From an uncultured Porphyromonas sp. (GTDB lineage Bacteria > Bacteroidota > Bacteroidia > Bacteroidales > Porphyromonadaceae), in contig UWSO01000030.1 in NCBI GenBank assembly GCA_900538385.1, forward strand, positions 1 through 25,057: a DNA stretch of 25,057 nt, in the 5' to 3' direction. The notes beneath the pieces were generated by a model. It was not told the origin of the DNA, ran no database searches, and saw only the letters and a program-made list of their open reading frames with translations. Below are positions 7,574 through 13,623 of the stretch, in pieces. The number at the start of each line of letters is the position of its first letter. The first letter of the stretch is position 1. The translations under genes and the position numbers were made by a program.

Positions 7574-7680
7574 TTGGAACTCGAAAGTTCCTCCGTTGGA
7601 ACTTGAAGGTTCCTCCGTTGGAACTCGAAGGTTCCTGCCTTGGAACTAAAAAGTTCCAAGAGGGGAACTTTTTTTGGAAC
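7574..7680. repeat. Second tandem array of GGAAC...GTTCC dyad units
   Basis: Four consecutive units start at 7574, 7596, 7618 and 7640 (22-bp spacing). Each has the form TTGGAACT, four or five variable bases, then GTTCC and a TCCG-like linker, so each can fold into a small hairpin. A half unit (GTTCC at 7565-7569) precedes them and a trailing half (GGAAC at 7676-7680) follows. The last full unit continues into a stronger hairpin, AAAAAGTTCC (7648-7657) with GGAACTTTTT (7664-7673), that resembles a terminator on either strand. It lies between the cdaA terminator and the receptor promoter. The period and GGAA/TTCC design match the array at 2217-2366, but the spacer sequence differs. Besides this array, the promoter and the terminator, 7426-7784 holds nothing I can name. 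Confidence 0.85.
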
Positions 7681-7728
7681 TCGTATGTGCTACGGAGAGA
7701 GTACGATACGATTGGACAGAAAACGAAA

Positions 7729-7759
7729 AGAAGGAACGCACGCTCGGTGCATTCCTTCT
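7729..7759 (-). terminator. Rho-independent terminator after cdaA
   Basis: AGAAGGAA (7729-7736) pairs with TTCCTTCT (7752-7759) and GCAC (7738-7741) with GTGC (7747-7750). On the minus strand the intervening position is a U-G pair, giving a continuous 13-bp stem with a five-base loop, followed by TTTCGTTTTC. It lies 26 bases past the cdaA stop codon. Confidence 0.8.
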
Positions 7760-7784
7760 GACCTATATACTATATGTGTCTGGA

Positions 7785-8567
7785 CTAGCTGGCGTAGATG
7801 GCGTCTAGTCGTTGGCGCAGCGTGTCAATGTCGACGTCAACGTCGATGACCCCGTTTTGCGCCAGAGAGATCTTGCCGCGCTCCTCGCTGATGACGATGA
7901 CGAGGCAGTCCGTAGCTTGCGAGAGTCCTAAGGCACTGCGGTGACGTAGGCCTAAGTCTTTCGAGAGGTTGGGATCGTTGGAGACGGGGAGGATACAGCC
8001 GGCGGCTCGTATGTCGTTATCGACGATGATCATGGCGCCATCGTGGAGGGGACTGTTTTTGAAGAATATGTTTTCGATCAGGCGGGCATTCACATCTGCC
8101 TTAAAGACCTCTCCCGTGTGGAGGTAGGCGGTGAGCTCCTGCTTGGCTTGGATGGCGATGAGGGCGCCCACCTTCTTGCGCGCCATATTCATACAGGCTA
8201 GGACGAGCGCTGCGACACAGCGCTGCTCCTCTTGGGCACTCTGATCATCCCCCTTGAAGATCTTCCGCAAGAAGCGCCACCTATTGGTACTCCCCAGCGT
8301 GATCAAGAAGCGTCTTATCTCTTCCTGAAAGATGATTACCAGGATGAGCATTCCCGTGCCAACCAGTTCATCCAGGATACCCCCCAAGAGGATCATGCCG
8401 GCCCACTTGGAGACGATGACCCACACGAGGATAAAGGTGAAGATACCTAAGATCAGCGCTCTCGAGGCGGTCGCTCTCAGTGTCTGATAGACATAGTAGA
8501 AGAGGAGTGCCGAGAGGATAATGTCAAAGAGGTCGACAAGCGTAAAGGATAACCAGTCTAGCGTCAC
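7785..8567 (-). CDS. cdaA: Diadenylate cyclase CdaA (c-di-AMP synthase)
   Basis: This 260-residue membrane enzyme condenses two ATP into the second messenger cyclic di-AMP, which controls potassium and osmolyte balance and cell-wall homeostasis. Three transmembrane helices occupy about 7-28, 36-53 and 56-79. The cytoplasmic DisA_N catalytic domain follows from about 115, with the DGA motif at 176-178 (HDGAMII) and the RHRSA motif at 208-212 (GLRHRSALGLS), the two signature elements of the active site. Length is normal for CdaA. It starts 25 bases after the folP stop codon, so the two genes are likely co-transcribed, an arrangement I recall in other Bacteroidetes. No CdaR-like regulator gene is adjacent, unlike in Firmicutes. 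A strong terminator follows. Confidence 0.93.
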   Translation of the reverse strand: MTLDWLSFTLVDLFDIILSALLFYYVYQTLRATASRALILGIFTFILVWVIVSKWAGMILLGGILDELVGTGMLILVIIFQEEIRRFLITLGSTNRWRFLRKIFKGDDQSAQEEQRCVAALVLACMNMARKKVGALIAIQAKQELTAYLHTGEVFKADVNARLIENIFFKNSPLHDGAMIIVDNDIRAAGCILPVSNDPNLSKDLGLRHRSALGLSQATDCLVIVISEERGKISLAQNGVIDVDVDIDTLRQRLDAIYAS

Positions 8568-8592
8568 AGTCCTAAGTCTCTAAGCGTGATAG

Positions 8593-9498
8593 TTAATGGA
8601 TCTCTAGCGGTCTCTGCCAGTGGGTATAGCTGCTCGCCCCCGTAGCGTCGGGGAGATGCTTGCGGATCATGTCGGTCACCTTGATCGCCTCGACAGCGAG
8701 ACGGACATCGTGGGTGCGGATGATCTGTGCGATGCCCTCCATCAGAGCGTAAGTGTGTAGCACGTTGGTCGCATCGCCTGAGTGCATGGCGTCAGCTCCG
8801 ATGACCGTCTGCACCATACGCTTACGGGAGAAGCCAACCAGCACGGGTTCGGCAAACTCCTGCAACGCTTCCCGCTGATGCGTGAGCAGGCGGTAGTGGT
8901 CGTCCATGCTTTTGCTAAAACCATAGCCTGGGTCGAGGATCACATCTTTTACACCACAGTCGTGAAGCTGCTCGAGGCGACGTCGGAAGTAGTCCGCCAC
9001 GCACACCTCTACAGAGGGCTTGTAGTCCACTACCTGATGCATCCCCTCGACGTTGTGCTCTAGGTGCATCAATATGTAGGCAACGCCCAGCTCCCCCACG
9101 GTGCTGTACATCTTCGCATCGGCCTGACCGCCTGATATGTCGTTGATAATCTCCACGCCATACTCCTCGACGCACGCTTTCGCCACGTCAGCGCGGTAAG
9201 TATCTACCGAGATAGGCAGGTCGGGCGCTTCGGCACGGATGATCTCTAGTGCGTGGCGCAGTCGACGTAGCTCCTCCTCGCCATCGACCAGCTCGCCTCC
9301 AGGGCGTGTCGAGCAGGCGCCAATGTCGATGATGCGTCCTCCCTCCTGGACGATCTCGTGGGTACGCTCAGCGATCGCCTCAGCGGTCTGCTTGCGACTA
9401 CCCGCATAAAAGGAGTCGGGCGTCACATTGAGGATGCCCATCACGACAGGCTCCGACAGGTCGAAGGCGCGTCCCCCTAGATTGAGAATGTAAGACAT
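8593..9498 (-). CDS. folP: Dihydropteroate synthase
   Basis: The 301-residue enzyme joins para-aminobenzoate to 6-hydroxymethyl-dihydropterin diphosphate to form dihydropteroate in folate synthesis, and is the sulfonamide target. The TIM-barrel motifs appear in order: MGILNVTPDSF (20-30), CSTRPGG (62-68), SVDT (97-100), NDISGG (119-124), DPGYGFSK (189-196) and GFSRKR (222-227). The stretch that usually reads MHMxGxPxxMQ is LMHLEHNVEGMHQ (143-155) here, so the histidine is kept but the Gly-x-Pro is lost, a divergence worth noting. It is the first gene of a folP-cdaA pair on the minus strand. I see no TAnnTTTG octamer in the 154 bases upstream, so the promoter is either unusual or further back. 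Confidence 0.93.
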   Translation of the reverse strand: MSYILNLGGRAFDLSEPVVMGILNVTPDSFYAGSRKQTAEAIAERTHEIVQEGGRIIDIGACSTRPGGELVDGEEELRRLRHALEIIRAEAPDLPISVDTYRADVAKACVEEYGVEIINDISGGQADAKMYSTVGELGVAYILMHLEHNVEGMHQVVDYKPSVEVCVADYFRRRLEQLHDCGVKDVILDPGYGFSKSMDDHYRLLTHQREALQEFAEPVLVGFSRKRMVQTVIGADAMHSGDATNVLHTYALMEGIAQIIRTHDVRLAVEAIKVTDMIRKHLPDATGASSYTHWQRPLEIH

Positions 9499-9507
9499 AA
9501 GCGTGTC

Positions 9508-9612
9508 AGGTCTTGTGTTTGTTGTGATCGCTCCCCGTCACCTACTGAGGAGTAGGGGCAGACCTCCTTCTAAGCAGTAGGTCTTGGGTTCGTTGTGATC
9601 GCTCCCCGTCAC
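9508..9612. repeat. 34-bp direct duplication upstream of folP
   Basis: Positions 9508-9541 and 9579-9612 are identical at 32 of 34 bases; both start AGGTCTTG and end GCTCCCCGTCAC, 71 bp apart. Each copy is followed by a different hairpin 3' half: CCTACT/AGTAGG (9541-9546 with 9551-9556) after the first, and a longer stem after the second. The pair fills most of the gap between the CoA transferase stop codon and the folP start. It could be a duplicated terminator or leader element. Confidence 0.85.
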
Positions 9613-9638
9613 TTCCTATATGGTAGTGGCGAGGAGCG
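9600..9638 (-). terminator. Possible terminator hairpin after the CoA transferase gene
   Basis: CGCTCCCCGTCACT (9600-9613) pairs with AGTGGCGAGGAGCG (9625-9638) over 14 positions with one G-U and one mismatch, around an 11-base loop. It begins 15 bases past the transferase stop codon. No U-run follows on the minus strand (GATCACAACG), while the plus-strand side has GCTTTTAT, so efficiency as an intrinsic terminator for the minus-strand gene is doubtful. Confidence 0.4.
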
Positions 9639-9652
9639 GTTGCTTTTATCGA

Positions 9653-11134
9653 TTAAAGTTTAGCTTGGCGCATATCCTTTGTCTCTGCCAGGGCTTTGTG
9701 GAAGGCGAAGGCCTTCTCCAGACAAACAGGTGTCTGTCCCTCCGAAGCCTGAGCCAGATAAGCGCGTAGCAGTGGACGGTAGTCGGGATGGGCGCAGTTC
9801 TCTATGATGCGCTCCGCACGCTGTCGTGGAGAGAGCCCACGGAGGTCGGCGATACCGTACTCGGTGATGAGTACTTTGACCGAGTGCTCGGTATGATCCA
9901 CGTGGCTCACCATCGGCACGATGGCACTGATGGCACCGCCCTTAGCGGTCGAGGGCGTGGTAAAGATAGAGATGTAACCGTTGCGGGTGAAGTCGCCCGA
10001 GCCACCGATGCCGTTCATCATCTTGGTGCCTAGGACGTGCGTCGAGTTGATGTTGCCATAGATGTCTGCCTCTAGAGCGGTATTCATCGTGATGACCCCG
10101 AGGCGGCGCACGATGCCTGGGTTATTTGAGTACTCCTCAGGGCGCAAGAGTAGCTTGTCCTTGAAGAAGTCCCAGTTCTGATAAATGTCTAGGATGACGT
10201 TGCGACTGACTGAGAGTGAGCAGCCCGAGGCAAACTTAACGCGTCCCTCTTTCATCAGCCCAATGACGGCATCCTGGATCACTTCTGTGTAAACATCAAA
10301 GGGTGGGATCTTCGGGCTCTTGCCTACAGAGGCTAGAACCGCATTGGCAATGTTGCCGACGCCACTCTGCAGTGGAAGGAACTCACGAGGGATGCGCCCC
10401 GTGCGGATCTCCTCCTCGAGAAACTTCGTGACATTGTCTCCGATCGCTTGCGTCACCTCGTCGAGCGGTGCAAAGCCTCCGTCATCGTTTGGCTCGCTAG
10501 TCTTGACGACCGCTACGACCTTCTTCGGGTTGAGCTGTAGGTAAGGCTTGCCGACACGGTCAGAGGGCTTGTAGATAGGTAGCTCACGACGTGCGGGCGG
10601 GTCGAGAGGCTCGGCGATGTCGTGGAGTCCACGTATCTTGGCTGGGTGGCGGTCATTGAGCTCGACGATGATCCGGTCGGCGAGGCGGCAGATGGTGGGG
10701 AGGATACCGACGCCCGTGGTGGGAACCAGTTGACCATCTTCCGTTAGCTCAGCAGCCTCGACGATAGCCACATCAATCTTGCCAAAGAAGCCAGCACGCA
10801 GCTCCTGCGCCAGCTGCGAGAGGTGCATATCGCAGTAAGCCACCTCACCGCTATTGATCTCGGCACGTAGGTCTTTGTTGGACTGATAGGGCGCTCTAAA
10901 CTTGATCGCATGAGCACGTGCTAGGGCTCCGTCGAGGCGGTCGCCTGTCGAGGCGCCTGTGAAGACGCTTATGCGGAAGGGTCTCCCCGCCGCATGCTCC
11001 TCTTCAGCATGATGAGCCATGGCTTGTGGCACTACCTTAGGGCAACCAGCTGGAGTAAAGCCGCTGAAGCCTACCTGGTCGCCATCGTGAACTAATCTCG
11101 CTGCCTCTTCGGCAGTCATGATTGGGTAAGACAT
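9653..11134 (-). CDS. Succinate/acetyl-CoA:carboxylate CoA-transferase (acetyl-CoA hydrolase family)
   Basis: The 493-residue protein belongs to the family of class I CoA transferases that includes acetyl-CoA hydrolase, succinyl-CoA:acetate (AarC-type) and propionyl-CoA:succinate transferases. The N-terminal domain begins with MTAEEAARLVHDGDQVGFSG (6-25) split into the typical GF-SGFTPAG loop. TTGVG lies at 139-143 and QSGVGNIANAV at 256-266. The catalytic glutamate should be Glu284 in YTEVIQDA (282-289), which forms the CoA thioester intermediate. NGIGGSGDFTRN near residue 390 is another conserved CoA-binding loop. In an amino-acid fermenter it would release succinate from succinyl-CoA while activating acetate or propionate; the acceptor cannot be read from sequence. 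It has its own promoter octamer (11201-11208) with a leader of about 60 bases, and appears monocistronic. Confidence 0.88.
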   Translation of the reverse strand: MSYPIMTAEEAARLVHDGDQVGFSGFTPAGCPKVVPQAMAHHAEEEHAAGRPFRISVFTGASTGDRLDGALARAHAIKFRAPYQSNKDLRAEINSGEVAYCDMHLSQLAQELRAGFFGKIDVAIVEAAELTEDGQLVPTTGVGILPTICRLADRIIVELNDRHPAKIRGLHDIAEPLDPPARRELPIYKPSDRVGKPYLQLNPKKVVAVVKTSEPNDDGGFAPLDEVTQAIGDNVTKFLEEEIRTGRIPREFLPLQSGVGNIANAVLASVGKSPKIPPFDVYTEVIQDAVIGLMKEGRVKFASGCSLSVSRNVILDIYQNWDFFKDKLLLRPEEYSNNPGIVRRLGVITMNTALEADIYGNINSTHVLGTKMMNGIGGSGDFTRNGYISIFTTPSTAKGGAISAIVPMVSHVDHTEHSVKVLITEYGIADLRGLSPRQRAERIIENCAHPDYRPLLRAYLAQASEGQTPVCLEKAFAFHKALAETKDMRQAKL

Positions 11135-11200
11135 ACTATATATTGGGTTAAGTGTTTGTGCTATAAGAGGGCGCTACCGTCTCACTGCGATAGCGTTTCT

Positions 11201-11208
11201 CAAAGGTA
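11201..11208 (-). promoter_or_regulatory. -7 promoter element of the CoA transferase gene
   Basis: The minus strand reads TGTACCTTTG here, with TACCTTTG at the -7 position, 66 bases before the start codon. No -33 TTG is seen at the expected spacing. Confidence 0.7.
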
Positions 11209-11246
11209 CAAAAAAGGAATCATCCTACACCCCATATAGATCAAGA

Positions 11247-11283
11247 AAGCCCCTAGAGTGATCTTTCGATCATCTAGGGGCTT
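11247..11283 (-). terminator. Rho-independent terminator after rpmF
   Basis: A 17-base left arm (11247-11263) pairs with a 16-base right arm (11268-11283) over 16 bp, with a single bulged G and a TTTC loop; both arms carry AGCCCCTAGA/TCTAGGGGCT. On the minus strand the stem runs into a short U-rich tail (CTTTCTT). It lies 28 bases past the rpmF stop codon, closing the DUF177-rpmF operon. Confidence 0.85.
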
Positions 11284-11311
11284 GAATCTTATCGCTTAGC
11301 GGGTTGGGTGC

Positions 11312-11494
11312 TTATGCCTCCTCCTGCTCGATAGCTAGTTGTCCACGGTAATAACCACACTCTGGGCAGATGGTGTGGTATACGTGCCATGACCCACAGT
11401 TGCTGCACTTAGCTAGTGTGGGGGTTGCTGCTTTGTCGTGCGTTCTACGCTTGGCAGTGCGCATGTTAGACTGCCGTCTTTTGGGATGTGCCAT
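11312..11494 (-). CDS. rpmF: 50S ribosomal protein L32
   Basis: This 60-residue basic protein is a structural component of the large ribosomal subunit. It starts MAHPKRRQSNMRTAKRRTHD, the typical L32 N-terminal tail. The C-terminal half carries a zinc-ribbon with two CxxC pairs, CSNC (30-33) and CPEC (43-46), so this is the zinc-binding form of L32. Length is normal. It begins 15 bases after the stop codon of the DUF177 gene, which is the conserved bacterial order, and is followed by a strong terminator. In many bacteria plsX and fabH come next; here they do not. Confidence 0.96.
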   Translation of the reverse strand: MAHPKRRQSNMRTAKRRTHDKAATPTLAKCSNCGSWHVYHTICPECGYYRGQLAIEQEEA

Positions 11495-11509
11495 TGTTTA
11501 TCTATTTTA

Positions 11510-12040
11510 TTATTTATCCTTCTCTTGTTGTAGTGAGTCACGCAGTGCACTGAGCTTGGCCCAGCGACCATCCGTCTCCTCCTCTGCTGCAGGATCGAGA
11601 TCATCTAGGATGGCCTGCATATCCTCGGTGCACTCCCCCTCGGGATGCATTCGGCTGATCGGGAGAGAGAGCACAATCAGGTCGTAGATCAGGTCAGCGC
11701 AGTCGAGCGAGGGGCTGTGATGCGGCACGATGATCTCCTCATCGCTCACCTCCTCGTACTGGTCACCGAGCTTGACGACTATATGCTGAGATGTGTCGAT
11801 GCGCATCTCTAGAGGAGCTAAGCATCGATCACAATGCGTCTGTACAGAACCCGCGAGGGTCAGTAGCAGGTCGTAAGTCTCTCCCACACGATCTACACGG
11901 ATGGTGCATACTACGGGACCTCCGCTGAGGTCAAACGTAGGGCGTGACTCCAGAAAAGCAGACTCCACAACAAAGTCCTCGGTCGAGACGCCCTGGGGCA
12001 ATCCCTTCAAATGTATCGTGTACCGACCTCCGTGAGACAT
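11510..12040 (-). CDS. DUF177 (YceD-family) protein, ribosome-associated
   Basis: This 176-residue acidic protein belongs to the DUF177/YceD family, encoded immediately before rpmF in most bacteria. In plants and E. coli the family has been linked to 23S rRNA accumulation or processing. Seen here: a beta-rich N-terminal region (MSHGGRYTIHLKGL at 1-14), the paired cysteines of the family in THCDRCL (about 68-74), the LSLPISRMHPEGEC segment near 124-137, and GRWAKLSALRDSL close to the C-terminus. The frame extends back to 12094, but I chose the ATG at 12040 because family members usually begin just before a Y-x-I-x-L-K-G-L motif and the extra 18 residues look unrelated. That leaves a leader of roughly 95 bases from the promoter at 12142-12149. 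It forms an operon with rpmF. Confidence 0.85.
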   Translation of the reverse strand: MSHGGRYTIHLKGLPQGVSTEDFVVESAFLESRPTFDLSGGPVVCTIRVDRVGETYDLLLTLAGSVQTHCDRCLAPLEMRIDTSQHIVVKLGDQYEEVSDEEIIVPHHSPSLDCADLIYDLIVLSLPISRMHPEGECTEDMQAILDDLDPAAEEETDGRWAKLSALRDSLQQEKDK

Positions 12041-12141
12041 GTGTGCGACTAACTTCTCTGCTAAAAATAAAAGCGCTCTAGAGGCACACTGCAAGTGTAT
12101 ACCTAAAGTATATATCTGAGCGTACTCTAAGGCTATGAGCG

Positions 12142-12171
12142 CAAAGGTACAGAAAAATCAGCAGATGGCAA
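12142..12171 (-). promoter_or_regulatory. Promoter of the DUF177-rpmF operon
   Basis: On the minus strand TTG (12169-12171) is followed after 19 bases by TACCTTTG (12149 down to 12142). This is the one promoter in the window with both Bacteroidetes -33 and -7 elements at ideal spacing, which suits a ribosomal protein operon. Confidence 0.8.
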
Positions 12172-12207
12172 GCGCTTTGGTAGCGCTGCTTGAATCTCTT
12201 TTTTACG

Positions 12208-12215
12208 TACCTTTG
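12208..12215 (+). promoter_or_regulatory. -7 promoter element for tRNA-Leu
   Basis: CGTACCTTTG ends at 12215, giving a predicted start about 40 bases before the mature tRNA. It faces away from the DUF177 promoter, with 58 bases between the two octamers. Confidence 0.65.
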
Positions 12216-12262
12216 CCGAGCGGTGCGCGTAGAGCTTCACCGCATGCAGCACGTAGACTGTC

Positions 12263-12348
12263 GCCCAGATGGTGGAATCGGTAGACACGAGGGACTTAAA
12301 CTCCCTTGACCAATTGCGGTCGTGCGGGTTCAAGTCCCGCTCTGGGTA
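12263..12348 (+). tRNA. tRNA-Leu (anticodon UAA)
   Basis: The 86-base sequence folds as a class II tRNA. The acceptor stem is GCCCAGA (12263-12269) with TCTGGGT (12341-12347) and discriminator A12348. The D-arm is followed by the anticodon stem AGGGA/TCCCT, whose loop CTTAAAC holds TAA at 12297-12299. A long variable arm (TGACCAATTGCGGTC) follows, then the T-arm with GGTTCAAGTCC. It reads UUA codons. The 3' CCA is not encoded, so it must be added after transcription. The first acceptor pair is G-U. Confidence 0.97.
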
Positions 12349-12405
12349 CTGCTCTACTCGTGGTAGCGCTTGTCCTACTGGGGCGTCGGTCTCGCCTTTT
12401 TTTAG

Positions 12406-12413
12406 TATCTTTG
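12406..12413 (+). promoter_or_regulatory. -7 promoter element of the glycogen-synthase-like gene
   Basis: TATCTTTG matches TAnnTTTG and lies 23 bases before the ATG at 12436. A run of T (12397-12403) precedes it and could also serve as a weak terminator for the tRNA transcript. Confidence 0.65.
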
Positions 12414-12435
12414 TAGAGAACGAAAGTAAATCACT

Positions 12436-13257
12436 ATGGCTGCCAAAGACAAGAAAGTACTCTACATATCTCAGGAAATCTACCCCTATCTGCCCGAGAG
12501 TGACCTCGCACATGTTGCTCGTTACCTCCCGGAGCATATACAGAGTGCAGGACATGACGTGCGCATCTTCATGCCACGCTATGGACTGGTCAATGAGCGT
12601 CGCAATCAGCTTCACGAGGTGATTAGACTGTCGGGTATCAACGTCATCGTAGACGACTACGACCACCCACTGGTCATCAAGGTAGCCTCCATCCCCTCCA
12701 CACGCATACAGGTTTACTTCATCGACAATCCCGACCTCTTCGGTCGCAAGAGCCTCTTCGAACCCGCTTCGAAGGGAGCGCCCAGTGACAATGCAGATAG
12801 AAGTATCTTCTTCATCCGAGGCGTTCTGGAGGCGATCAAAAGTTTGCACTGGATCCCCGACCTGATACACTGTCTAGGGTGGTTCTCCGCTTTGGCTCCT
12901 GTATACCTCAAGACCGCTTACAAGGATGATCCTTACTTCGAGCGAGCTAAGGTGATCTTCTCGATCGATGGCAACGAGGAGGAGGGCGAGGTCGGCGACG
13001 ATCTGATCAAGAAGCTAGAGTTTGACAAGATCACGGGTGATATGCTTGCACCGCTCCAAGGGGAGGTGACGCCAGATGCGTTGCGTCGTATGGCGATCCA
13101 TTACTCTGACGGGGTGATCCTCGGACAGGAAAAGGTCTCCCACGAGTTGATCAAGTACCTCCGCTCCGAGCCTGACCACAAGGTGCTGGAGTACCCCGGC
13201 CCAGCGGTAGACCATGCAGAGGCTTATGTAGACTTCTACCGCAGTCTCATGGAGTAG
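12436..13257 (+). CDS. Glycogen/starch-synthase-like protein, N-terminal half only
   Basis: The 273-residue protein resembles the N-terminal Rossmann half of GT5 glycogen synthases: KKVLYISQEIYPYL (6-19), then HVARYLPEHIQSAGHDVRIF (26-45), MPRYG (46-50) and PDLIHCLGWFSALAP (141-155). Full GT5 enzymes are near 480 residues; the C-terminal nucleotide-sugar-binding domain is absent and the reading frame stops cleanly, with a terminator just downstream, so this is not a truncation by mutation. The KxGGL motif that contacts ADP-glucose is replaced by PESDL (20-24). I recall short proteins of this type across Bacteroidetes; they usually read HCHGWF, whereas this one has HCLGWF (145-150). Catalysis of glycogen synthesis is therefore unlikely alone; a regulatory or binding role is possible. 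The start is fixed by the promoter octamer 23 bases upstream. Family resemblance is clear, function is not. Confidence 0.8.
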   Translation: MAAKDKKVLYISQEIYPYLPESDLAHVARYLPEHIQSAGHDVRIFMPRYGLVNERRNQLHEVIRLSGINVIVDDYDHPLVIKVASIPSTRIQVYFIDNPDLFGRKSLFEPASKGAPSDNADRSIFFIRGVLEAIKSLHWIPDLIHCLGWFSALAPVYLKTAYKDDPYFERAKVIFSIDGNEEEGEVGDDLIKKLEFDKITGDMLAPLQGEVTPDALRRMAIHYSDGVILGQEKVSHELIKYLRSEPDHKVLEYPGPAVDHAEAYVDFYRSLME

Positions 13258-13283
13258 CAGCCTCCTTTCTGACATATAGCGCG

Positions 13284-13318
13284 AAGCCCCCAGTGACGGT
13301 TGTAGTCGCTGGGGGCTT
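13284..13318 (+). terminator. Strong Rho-independent terminator after the glycogen-synthase-like gene
   Basis: AAGCCCCCAGTGAC (13284-13297) pairs with GTCGCTGGGGGCTT (13305-13318) over 14 bp with one G-U, around a seven-base loop. A short TTG tail follows. It lies 26 bases past the stop codon. Confidence 0.85.
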
Positions 13319-13392
13319 TGCTGCATTAGTGGGTGGAATGTATGGTCGGCACTTTCGTACCTAAAAAAGGCTAGTATCAGCGAAATAAGTCG

Positions 13393-13400
13393 TACCTTTG
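13393..13400 (+). promoter_or_regulatory. -7 promoter element of korAB
   Basis: CGTACCTTTG ends at 13400. It is the only octamer I can find between the preceding terminator and korA, and would give an unusually long leader of about 217 bases. Confidence 0.6.
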
Positions 13401-13623
13401 TGCTATCCATATGGCTGTGCTGATCAGATCATAGTGGTGGTGCTGTGGCAGTCGCTCGTATTCCCCTATTTCTAGCGTTTGCCCACCAGTCTCCTATGCT
13501 GTGGAAGGTGGCGCAGAGCCTTATGGTATACGAAAGTTTTTATGTAGAGGTCTATTGCTAGGAAGGTTACGCTCAATCACCCTCTCAAGGAGTTGGGCCC
13601 TACACCTTTTATTCATCCTAATT
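13401..13623 (+). other. Long 5' leader of korA
   Basis: This stretch has no gene I can support. An in-frame extension of korA back to 13501 exists, but its 41 extra residues do not resemble the family. A seven-codon frame, ATG at 13411 to TAG at 13432-13434 (MAVLIRS), starts about four bases after the likely transcription start and could be a tiny upstream reading frame. No known riboswitch motif is recognisable. Confidence 0.4.

Noticed and set aside
7640..7849. 69-residue plus-strand frame over the second array and the end of cdaA
   Set aside because: It spans an array, a terminator and the antisense of cdaA, with no coding signature.
12133..12870. 245-residue minus-strand frame
   Set aside because: It is antisense to the glycogen-synthase-like gene and runs through tRNA-Leu. 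The real gene on the plus strand has a promoter, family motifs and a terminator.
13501..13623. N-terminal extension of korA
   Set aside because: The 41 extra residues do not resemble the family, which begins a few residues before EEVVVRFSGDSGDG. The ATG at 13624 gives the normal length.
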